The notes beneath the pieces were generated by a model. The model did no database searches and was not told the origin of the DNA. It saw nothing but the letters and a program-made list of their open reading frames with translations. Shown one piece after another: positions 33,401-45,400 of a DNA stretch of 64,000 nucleotides; within the stretch, counting starts at the first letter, position 1; every line of letters starts with the position of its first letter. Source of the stretch: Anisus vortex (Eukaryota; Mollusca; Gastropoda; Planorbidae); NCBI GenBank assembly GCA_949126835.1, contig OX421496.1, positions 24,203,844-24,267,843 on the forward strand. The letters are read 5' to 3'. A program made the position numbers and the translations under genes.

Positions 33401-36400
33401 CACGCCTCCCTCCCCGCCAACACTTATCTCCCCTTCACCTACCACTCACGGGCGGCGACGGTTAACTAATCTCTTTGAGACGTTAGTTCCCAACGAATTG
33501 ATCAGCGGAACCTTTCACACCTATTTAACACTTTTTCGTCCGAGTCCGAAGCATGACCACTTGAGATAACCATGTTAAATCTCTTGCAGGGGAGATAAAT
33601 CGGTTTCCCCTCTTCTATGTTCCCCTACCACCCCGCTTGTCGTCCGTATCAATTGCTTTTCATCTAAACCCCCACCCGCGGTTTGACGGTATAATTATTT
33701 CTCCTACCCCCACCCCATTTTCCCTCCAATAAGTAATTTCTCTATGTTTGAACTGACCAATGAGAATCACATGTAATTAAATGTAATTAAAGGGTTAGCC
33801 AACCAAATTGAGTGCGGCCACGTGACTCAAGACTCGAGGACGCTATCTCAATAACTTAGTTTTAGTCTAGAGTTGGCGCTTGGCTGATACGCTGTAAATT
33901 TTAGTCTTGGATATTAGAACCCTTCAGCCAAATAATACTTGTATATCTCGCCTCATATAGCATATCACCCCGCATGTTAGATATCAATGTTCAGCTAGTA
34001 ATAAAGTTCCACAGTGTAGTTACGTTCCTTAATGTTAGGATACATGACATTACCATGCATTTGTGCTAGTTATCACTGCGCCATTTGATATATATATATT
34101 TCACCATTGGATCATTGAAACAATAATAAACGCCATAACTGTAACCAGAGACTTGCTTGCTTACCAATTAGAACTGTCTGTTGTGTGTGCATTTTACATC
34201 ATTTAACGAGCCGGAGAGACCAAATAAATATTCCAGGTCAACTACAGCATCGGCATATCCTACGCCTACGACAACTAGCCATAACAACTCAATCCCCCAG
34301 TCACATTTCCATGACATATACTCAAATTTGAACTATTATTTGTCTTAATTGAGTTTTAGACAAATTTACCTATCTCATTTTAAACCGATACAATAGTGAA
34401 TTACATGTTTAAGTATAAATAAATTAAATAAATCCTTTGCCTTTTTCATTGCATTTCTTTTTTTCTAATCATCAGAAATAGAAGACAAACTTGCAGATTG
34501 GGAGTTAAGATATAAATCTAAATCAGCTGAAGTAGCGAAGGCAACAATATGCACTCAACTAAATCAAAATGGTGCTGCCTCACCATTGTTTATAAATACA
34601 AAGAGTAAGTTATTCATGAGCTACTTGGATTGCTAATTAGTTTTGTTCCTGAGAAGTTGTGTAACTTGGGTGGGCTTATAACTGTGATTCCTCCTGATAA
34701 ATGGTGCTTTGAAAACGTGAATCATAAGTATTTAGCTCTTAGATATATTAACATTTAGAGTGTGTTTCTTTTGAACTGACTAGGATTCTAATTAAATATG
34801 TAGTACTAAAACATGTGCTGCTACAGACTGGCCATTTGATAAGAAATCTTCTGGAGAGGTGTGAACCTTATAAGTGGATCAAATAACAGACTAATTTGAT
34901 CCGTAGTGCAAGTGAAGCAGTGTTTATAAGTTTCTGTGGCCATGTTGTACAAGGGGATGTGTGGCCAAAACAATGCCCACCTGCCTTACTTATCCCCAAC
35001 TACTGTCAGGTACCCATCAGAGCAGGGTAGACTCAAGGACTCCCCCCCCCCCTCCCCCCAGATCTGAGAACAAATCCTAGCTCTCACCAAGGTTAAAACC
35101 TGGGACCTTCAATACATCAGACCAGCGTGCTGCTGCCAGGCCACTTCAATACATCAGACCAGCGTGCTGCTGCCAGGCCACTTCAATACATCAGACCAGC
35201 GTGCTGCTGCCAGGCCACCATGCACTAATACTTCTGTTTTGATTCATTTTTAATTATTGAATCTGCTATTTCCTCATTGTCTAGTTATCACTTGTATCCA
35301 TAGTAATAGTTACCAAACTTCTCTTCATCTTAAAATGATATTGTATTTGATTTTTGGCAACAAATTAATTTATTATCCATATGGACCATAAAATATATTG
35401 TTAGCTAAGAACAAGGTAGAATAGATTTAGAAATTAAGAACTAGATAAACACGATTTAGAAGCTAAGAATTAATAATAATAGTGGTTGTTTATATAGCGC
35501 TTCAATTCATGCTAATTTTGCATGCTCAGTGCGCTCCAGAAGATTATTACGTCCTCTAGTCCCAAAACTCCTGCAGGGCGGCAGGGATCGGTCGGTGGCA
35601 GGGACAGAACCCGCAACGTGTCAGTTGGTTTTTGGTTGACAGTCCAGTGAACTAACCGCAGGACCAGCCGGTTTAGTTAAAATAGATTCAGAAATTAAGA
35701 ACAAAGTAGAATAGATTTAGAATGTAAATATGAGTTAAAATATATTAGATATTGGAGGCCTGGAACACTTCACTTTCTGTGATAGGAAAGTTTCTAAATA
35801 TTTACTAATGTTAGTTTTATGGTCTCAGAAACTTATTAGTGAAAGGCAACAAAAACTTTTTTTTTTTGGATTGCTCAAACAAATGGTTCTTTTAAATGGA
35901 ATGTTGAAAACACATTCTGACTTGATTTAAGACATAAAAACTAATGCCACTAAAAGAAATTTTTGTTAAAGATGTTTTTAAGAGAGTGAATACTTAATAT
36001 GCTATATTTTTTTAGCACTTCAAGTTAGAACATGATATTTTTGTCCTTCAATATTCTGGCTATAGAATTTGAATTATATGATGCAGACCTGCCTACTCTC
36101 CTGCATTGTGGGGAGTTCTACAAATTTGAACCCTGTTTTATACCCAGTACTAATAATTCCGCTTTTTTTTTTTTGGCAAACATCCTCACTTCTCCTGTGT
36201 AATATTATTAAAGAAAGTCTATCTTGTCTCCCTGCATTTCTTGCTAACATCCCCTCCCCTTCTATGTAAGCCTCTCTTGTCTTGCTAGCCTACCACTCAT
36301 CCTCTTTTTTTGTCCTATACCTAAAGTGTGCATAGCACAGGTCCTATTATATCAGTTGATCAATTCACACTAGATTGGATTGTGATACAGTACTAAACTC

Positions 36401-39400
36401 TTATATACCCTTTTTAGTTTACCCTTGGGGTTTTAAGCCACTGAATTTACACATTGTGTTTAGCTGTAAATTAATAAACTATGGGTAAAAAACATTTCTG
36501 TTTTGTAGATAAACATCTTAACTAACAAAAATTGTACATTTTATATTATAATAGGGATGCTAAAAGCTTCTAACTAATTAATTAAAATGTACTTAAGAAG
36601 TTTGGTAAGCAAGGGAGGTAACATAGATAATTTTAACCATGATAAATCAGCTTCAGTTGTTCTTCTTTCAAAGAATCTTTGTTTTTTTTTCTCTTAAAAG
36701 TTCACAACTTTATTTCATTGTTATCCAATTTTAATAAATGATATACAAATGGAATCCTCTCTTTAATATCCTTCTATTGGTAAATTGCACAATTGTTAAC
36801 ATTTATTTAGAAAATTTCAAGTCACATAATTAGCCTATGTCTAACCTCAAAAAAAGATAATAGGCCTAAAAATAAATAAAGAGCCCTCTTATTTAATAAA
36901 CAAAATAATTAAAGAGTAGAATTTAATAAGACCAATGATCACTTTTCTTTAACATCTCTACATTAGTACTTATCAATACGGTAATATTGGTTTTCATTAA
37001 TAATAGTCTCTGTCACAATAGTTTGTATATAATTATAATTATTATTATGTATTTTTGTTACGCTGCTCTAAATCTTCCTCATCAGTTGGAAAATCTCCCA
37101 CATAACTAGCCTCTGTCTTCCTCGTGGGTCCAGTGGGGGTAGGCAGGTCTGAATGATGTAATATTGAATATAACTGATAAAACAACACAATCTGTCACAT
37201 TATTGACAGATATAAACTCATCAAAAGAAGAGAGGCTGTTGATACCAATAAACTCATCAAAAGAAGAGAGGCTGTTGATACCAATAACCTCATCGAAAGA
37301 AGTGAAACCGTTGATACCAATAAACTCATCGAAAGAAGTGAAACCGTTGATACCAATAAACTCATCGAAAGAAGTGAAACCGTTGATACCAATAAACTCA
37401 TCAAAAGAAGTGAAACCGTTGATACCAATAAACTCATCGAAAGAAGTGAAACCGTTGATACCAATAAACTCATCAAAAGAAGTGAAACCGTTGATACCAA
37501 TAAACTCATCGAAAGAAGAGAGGCTGTTGATACCAATGAAGAGCCCATCAACAGAGGAAGTTCTAAATGTTATTGTTATTGATGTAGATCATCCTTGGTC
37601 ATTTCATGTACAGTTGGTCAATGACAGAAACATTCAGATTGCTACTATGATCAGGTAAATAAAATAATACAGGACATGTAGACAATATTTGCTATTGAGC
37701 AAAGTTATGCAGGGCTCATAAGATTTGGGAAAGTTTGGGAAGACTGACAAAGGTGTTGGAAAGTTTATGAATTTCACAAAAAGGGACTAACAGGAAAGAA
37801 AAATACTTACCCTATAATGCCCCATATAATTGCGTATAAGTTCCACTTTTTTTTTTGAAACTTTTGACAAAAAGTAAGGGTGCGACTTTTACACCCGACA
37901 CTGTTTTTGAAAAGTTCTAAAAACATCACTACTCTGTCATAAAGTTTCCTACATAACCCGTATAGTTGACTGTAGTGATGTAGAATTACTAGGATATGCG
38001 TAGGCTTACATTTTACAGTAAGAAAACTTTCGCAGGTGTAAATATACTATCTTTATATAATTGAAATTGACAAATATTTTAGTTTTTTCAGGCACCCACC
38101 TCCCACCGCACTCCCTTTTTTCTTTTGAACTTTTGTATTGCCGAAACGTAGCGTAAGCTTAAGGCGGCATTTTTTGTAGGTCTATTGAATGCAAATTACA
38201 GTATGGAAAGAATCGTACATGTGTGAAAACCCATCTAGGCCTATAATGTAGGTATAAGCTTGTAGACTAGTAGCTTAAGATGCATTTTATTTAGGACCTA
38301 TGGCCTAGGCATATAGGCTGTATAGTCTACTAATAAGGCAGTGTTTAGCATTCCGAGAAAACCCCGCCATGTCTAAGCAAACAGCTTATTGTCGGCCACA
38401 CAGTCGGGTTTGAAATCATTAAAAACAATGTTAATGGTAATTAGGGCATTTGTATAGTGCGTCATAAATACCGGCGCCACTCACTCTCCAGTCTAGGTGA
38501 CGTTCAGCCTAATGATGTACTTTAAAGACTTTTTGACTTAGATGAAGAAACAGATACCTTACTTTCCCATCTCACTAATGTCTGTAGGCCTATTGATCGG
38601 TTGTTTAAAATAACCCTGGAAGTCTAGGTGGGACTTATGCGCGGGGGAATGACAACATTTAAGTATAAGAGAAAAAAACTTAAACTAGGTGTGCGACTAA
38701 TCCGCCGGTGCGACTTATACGCAAGTATGTACAGTAGGCTAAAATATAAGTTTTATATAAGTATGAGTGAATCATATAATAATAAGGTTGCCTGTATCTA
38801 TGCTGTCTTTAGTATTTTTTATATTTCACAGGAATCATATTTGTTCAGGGCAAATGCAATTGCTAGAGGCTGCTCAGAATTTATATTGTTTGGCAAAATT
38901 TGAAGATGACTGCTTCTACAGGGCAAAAATTACTTCTATCCAAGGTAATAGTTATATGAGATTATCTAATAAACAGTTAGTAGAGCTGTTGAATATCAAA
39001 ACAAGATTTATTACTGATCTATTATGTGTTATATTTATTTCTAATTATGATTTTTTTTGTCTGTTGACTTGTATAGGTGAACTGATCCGAGTGAAATATG
39101 TTGATTACGGCAATGCACAAACGGTTACAGCTAATGATATTTATGCCTTGCCACCAAATCTAGCAACATATCCTGCCAATGCCCTCTGGTGTGCATTAGG
39201 GGGAGTAAGTAGACCAATGCTTTTTTATTTTCTCTTTTTGCCACTATATAATATATACAATTGTACAGTTGTATTTTTGTTACTGAGAGTTGGCTGTAGC
39301 TTAGGTTTGATTCTCTCAAAGTTTAAGATAGACGTTTTGTAATCATTTTAAATTGAAATGTTTCATGTAATACTATTTAAGGTGTGCCCAAACAATGAGG

Positions 39401-42400
39401 AGATGCTGTGGCCAGAAGAAGCCATCCAATTGTTTCAACACTGTGTCCAAGACCAACAGGTGAAGCTACAAAGACTGTCTAGCAAAAAGTGGCACGATTC
39501 CCACCCACTGGTTGTTAAAGTTATCTTCATCGAACAGCCACCCTCACAAGCAGCCTCCAAACACTTCATTGCCAAAGCACAAAGCCTGTGCAAATTCCTC
39601 ATACAGGCTGGTTTAGCTAAACCCATTGAACTGAATGATCTCATCTCTGAATTGAATAAATCTTTAGCTTCAGGTGAAGGTGGCACAGAGAGTCTCATGG
39701 AGCAGGAATGCATTCCTCCTACATCTCTTGCCCCACAGAATAACCTACATGCAGAAAGACGTGAAGAGAAAAAGGATACAAAAGTTGAACAGAACAGTTA
39801 TGAATTGGGCTTAAGGGTGAATGAGAAGCTTTCTCTACTCACCAGATGTGTGGCCGACCCAGGAGTCACCAAATGCAGGGAGTCACCTCAAGAGACTTTT
39901 GAAATGGATGTGAAGGTCATGTTGAGCTCTGTGCTCTCCCCCGGCAGTTTCTTCGTCCATTGCGTGGATGAAAAGTCGAAGGAGCTGCTAGAAAAAATAC
40001 AGGCGGAGCTGAACGCCTCGTACAATCACCTGTCCAAGGCAGAACTTCTGTCACAGAATAAATCCTTCCACCCGACTTTGAACTCTCCCTGCTGTGCCAT
40101 GTCTTCTGAAGATAACCTTTTCTACAGAGGTTTAATACTAGATATTGAAATGAAAACCAACAATTCAGGAACAACAAAAGCTAGGGTAACATTTTATTTC
40201 AATATGTTTCACCAGATTAATGTTAGATAGGATTTAAAAAAAATTGTGTCGACCTTATATAAGTAATGGGGCAAGGATTTAAAAAAAATTGTGTCGACCT
40301 TATATAAGTAATGGGGCAAGGATTTAAAAAAAATTGTGTCGACCTTATATAAGTAATGGGGCACTGTGGGGCAGCGCGTTCGACTGGTGTTCCAAAGCTT
40401 CTGGGTTCAAATCCTGGTGGAGGCTAGCATTTTTTCCTGGGATTTGAGGGTGTCCCTGAGTCTACCCAGCTCTGATGGGTACCTGACATTAGTTGGGGTA
40501 AAGTAAAGGCGGCTGGGCATTGTGCTGGCCACACATCCCCTAGACAAAGCCTAAGATCTCAAACACCAGTATGAGCTGCTTCACCAGTTCTATGATCAGT
40601 TTGGTCCGAAGGGTACTTTATTACTTACTATATAATTGATTAGCAAGTTTTTTTCAATACATTTTTAGAAAACCTTTTTATTTTACCAAACTTTTATTGC
40701 AATATTTCAGATGCTGATTTTCTTTATAGACTATGGAGATTATCAATGGGTGCCAAGTAGTCTGGTTTTTCCACTCACTGAAAAGCTGAAGAAACTCAAG
40801 AGTCCAGCATTGTGGTGCTCACTCAGGAATACAAAACCTATCGGTCATCACATGACCTGGTCCAGTAAAGCAGTGGTCACTTTTAAAGAAATGATGAGCC
40901 AAGACAGGATCCTGCATATTGTTACCTCTAAGAAGCAGCTGTCAGGAATACAACAGTAAAATTTTTTAACATTTGCTTAACAGCTAAGCCAGCAAGCTGG
41001 TAAAATTAAGTTTTAATTAAAAATATTCCTGCATGCTCAGAGCCCAGTTGATGTATGGCTCAGAGCCCAGTTGACGTTTGCTACACTAAACGTTTAATTT
41101 AAAACAAAAGACTAATAATTTTAAAAAACTAGACTTCTGCCTAATGTTAAAAGTAACGATTTAGCAAAATACTGCAGGCCCTACTGCTTGTTTTTATTTT
41201 TTTTTTTTTACTAAAGTGCTAAATGTCATCTTTCTTAAATGAATGAAAGATTCAATGATTTGAATTATTTTTCACATAATGACCACATCACTTTGTTTGG
41301 TAAATCTGTCTCACATTGACTGGCATTATTGTTATGATTTGTTACAAAAGATAGTTGATCATTTTCAAAAATCCTCAAGGAAAGTACTAATTTTTTACTT
41401 AATAGAACTCGTATACATTACATTAAATTTGTCAACATTAAAGATATTTTAATCATTAATAAAATACAATTGAATTTAAAAAATATTTTGTGTTACAGAT
41501 GCTCGTTCTACACTCAATGTAAGGTTACTGTAATTTTACAGAGACATGATACTTAGTTTTAGTAATCAAATTCCTTTTTATTAATATTACTATTTGCAGT
41601 CACAACATCATCCAAGTGGCACCACTTCAAGTGTTTCTTGTTGTACAGAATTTCAATGGGGAAGAACTCTGTGTGAACCATGAGCTGATTGCCTTGGAGC
41701 TAGCTAGGTTAGATGATAGTTACTCCCCTTTGGTGGAATCTGATGGTAGGATATGATTATGATTTTTAAAATTGATATATTTACAAATATCTCAAGTTAT
41801 GTGAATTAAAAGACAAATAGCAAAGTCTTATAGTATACACACATCTACAGTATACACACATCTACAGTATACACACATCTACAGTATACACACATCTACA
41901 GTATACACACACCTACAGTATACACACATCTACAGTATACACACATCTACAGTATACACACATCTACAGTATACACACATCTACAGTATACACACATCTA
42001 CAGTATACACACATCTACAGTATACACACATAAAATAAAGAGAAAACCCAAAAGTCCATTTAACAATCAAGTATGAGAAAATCCTAAGGGTTTTGTTACT
42101 TTTTTTTTTTTAGTTGATTCCTTTTCTATCTATAGTTATTATTTATTGTTTGTATTTTTATTGCAGGTTATCTAATTAGGCTCATTTATATTGATTTATA
42201 ATCAAAAAATTTAACAATCAGTATATCCTGCCCTTAAAATTTGGAGTGCATATTTGATTTTTAGTCCTGATTGATGATACTACAAACCTACAAACCAATT
42301 CTAGACAATTATTCATGTGTTGACTATGATTTCTAATTGACAGGTGCAGATAAAGACTATGAATGGGATCCTATGTTTGAGGACTTTACTTCATTGAGGA

Positions 42401-45400
42401 ATAGTTATAAAATTGATGTGGATGACCCAGGAGTTGCTTTGGTTGGATACTGTAAGTAGATGATAACTTAGTGTTTTCAGGTTGCGATTAAGATAAAGAT
42501 GAATTGTTTTCTAACTAAATGCCCATCTTTGTTATCTTATAAGTTTTTATCTTATAAGTTTTTACAGTCGTTCCTTCTGGATAGAAGATTATTATGTCCA
42601 CTAGGCCCAAAACTCTTGCAGGGTGACAGGGATCGGTCAGTGGCGGGGATAGAACCTGCGACGTTTTGGTTGACAGTCCGGTGAACTAACCGCAGGGCCA
42701 GCATGCCTCAACAATGTTATCATTGTTGTCCTCAGTGTGTAGCTTAAAGTGTTAGAATTGTGCATTGGTTTTGATGTGTGCCAGTTCTAAATAGAGTTTG
42801 ACTTAGAAAAAGGTTTATTGGGGGACAGGTGTTTGAATGGGCAGGTCTTTAGTACATGACCCAAACTGTCAATGGAGCAACATATTTGTGATGTAAATCT
42901 AAGCATTCCTTTCAAAGCATGTTGGTCTTAAGGATTAGTCAGCCAGGGTTTACCTATTTCTGAAAACTTTGGCATACAAGGGGATTGTGTTGCTAGTAGA
43001 ATGCCCAGATACTTTAGCATTATTCGGGTACCCACCAGAGCTGGTTAGACCTGGGAACTGCTGTGTTAACCACTAGAGACCAGGGTAAAAATCTTAGTCA
43101 TTTTTACCTGGATCTGAACTGTAGACCTTCAAACTAACTCGCTACACTGCCTCTAAACCACTTCCCCAATCAAGGCTATCAATGGTTACAGTATTATATC
43201 GTCATTGCCATTGATCAAAATGTATACATTCAACCTTCTCGATAATATAATACATTAAAACAGGTCTTGTTTTCTTTGATGACCAACAATAAACTTTCCT
43301 TGCCCTGCAACTTTATCTAGCATCTAATCAGAGGGACAAGAACATAAGAAGAGTCTGTGCTTTTTACAACAGGCAAAGTGGCTGTCGAAGAGGTCAATAT
43401 TGTCCCAATATGCACATTCAAGAAATTGATCCAGGTGATTCATTTGATTGTTTTCTAATGCATCAGTAATTTACAATAAAACTTAATGTGTCAAATGAAT
43501 AGAAATTGCAGTATAAACAATAGAACTCAATATGTCAAATGAATAGAAATTGTAGTATAAACAATAGAACTCAATATGTCAAATGAATAGAAATTGTAGT
43601 ATAAACAATAGAACTCAATATGTCAACATATGTCAAATTCCTGTGACGAAGCGCATCGATCATAAGATTATGTCCCTTACCTATGGATGCGTGGAAGGCA
43701 CAGCACCTGCATATCTCAAAGAGCTTATACCGAAGCATGTCCCGTTAAGGATGCTGCGATCTTCAACACAATCTCTCCTGGAAATTCCAGGTTTGGAAGG
43801 TCACAGAAAAAAGACTCTTGGTGTACGCTCGTTTGAATCTGTGGCGCCTACACTGTGGAATGGCTTACCTGAGACACTGAAAAACTCGTTGTCAAAAAAA
43901 GCATTCAAGAAGAATTTGAAGACTTTTCTTTTCAACTAAGTTGATGAAGTACACATCCATCAGCAAAATACTTGTTTAAAACTATTTTAAAATGTTATTG
44001 TCGTTTCGTGCCCCCATCGGCCGAAACCTTGTTTAAAACTATTTTAGAGTGTTATTGTCGTTTCATTTTTGTGAGCGCGCTGAGCATGCTTGCATTAGCA
44101 TGGAGTGAGGCGCGATATAAATGACCAATTATTATTATTATTATTATGAATAGAAATTGTAGTATAAACAATAGAACTTAATATGTCCAATGAATAGAAA
44201 TTGTAGTATAAACAATAGAACTTAATATGTCAAATGAATAGAAATTGTAGTATAAACAATATAACTTAATATGTCAAATGAATAGAAATTGTAGTATAAA
44301 CAATAGAACTTAATATGTCAAATGAATAGAAATTGTAGTATAAACAAAAGAACTCAATATGTCAAATGAATAGAAATTGTAGTATAAACAATAGAACTCA
44401 ATATGTCAAATGAATAGAAATTGTAGTATAAACAATTGAACTCAATATGTCAAATGAATAGAAATTGTAGTATAAACAATAGAACTCAATATGTCAAATG
44501 AATAGAAATTGTAGTATAAACAATTGAACTCAATATGTCAAATGAATAGAAATTGTTTTCCTAATGTATGAATTAGAATAGATAAAATTTAGTTTAATTA
44601 AACAAAGTAGGATGCTAAAACAAAAGATGAAGAAAACTAAACAAACAGTGAATATTGTTTCCAGGTAGAATAAATGACCGGGTCGCCATCTTGCTCTATG
44701 AAGAAGACCAAACTCAACTGGTCCCAATGGAGGGAACAAAATGTTTTGTCACAGTGACTTTTGTGGAAAGCCCTGTCTGTTTTTTTGTAAATTTTGTCAA
44801 TAATTCCAGTACTGGGACTGGAGAAGAATCTCTTGATGACCTACTGGCCAGCATGAAGTAAGTTATTCATTTGCTACATTTGCCCATTGATTGCATTAAC
44901 TTGGTAAACTGTTGTATTGTTTTATACCAGAATTGAAAGTCTCACTACACTAGATCTATCTTTTGTCAATCACTTGAACATGAATTGAATTATGAAATTT
45001 AATCTCAGAATTGAATCACTGAATTGAAGTACAAAATAGAATCATGGTTTAATTTTAATATAATTTTTTATTTTATTTTTTTACTTTTTTTTTACACATC
45101 CTTTTTAGCAGGATTTTTAACATTAGTAAATATCTTTAGTGCTACTTTAAACATTAGTAAATATCTTTAGTGCTACTTTAAACATTAGTAAATATCTTTA
45201 GTGCTACTTTAAACATTAGTAAATATCTTTAGTGCTACTTTAAACATTAGTAAATATCTTTAGTGCTACTTTAAACATTAGTAAATATCTTTAGTGCTAC
45301 TTTAAACATTAGTAAATATCTTTAGTGCTACTTTAAACATTAGTAAATATCTTTAGTGCTACTTTAAACATTAGTAAATATCTTTAGTGCTACTTTAAAC

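Noticed and set aside
37195..37551. Minus-strand open frame of 118 codons, serine/leucine-rich
   Set aside because: Antisense shadow of the coding minisatellite; the + frame is in phase with the Tudor exons.
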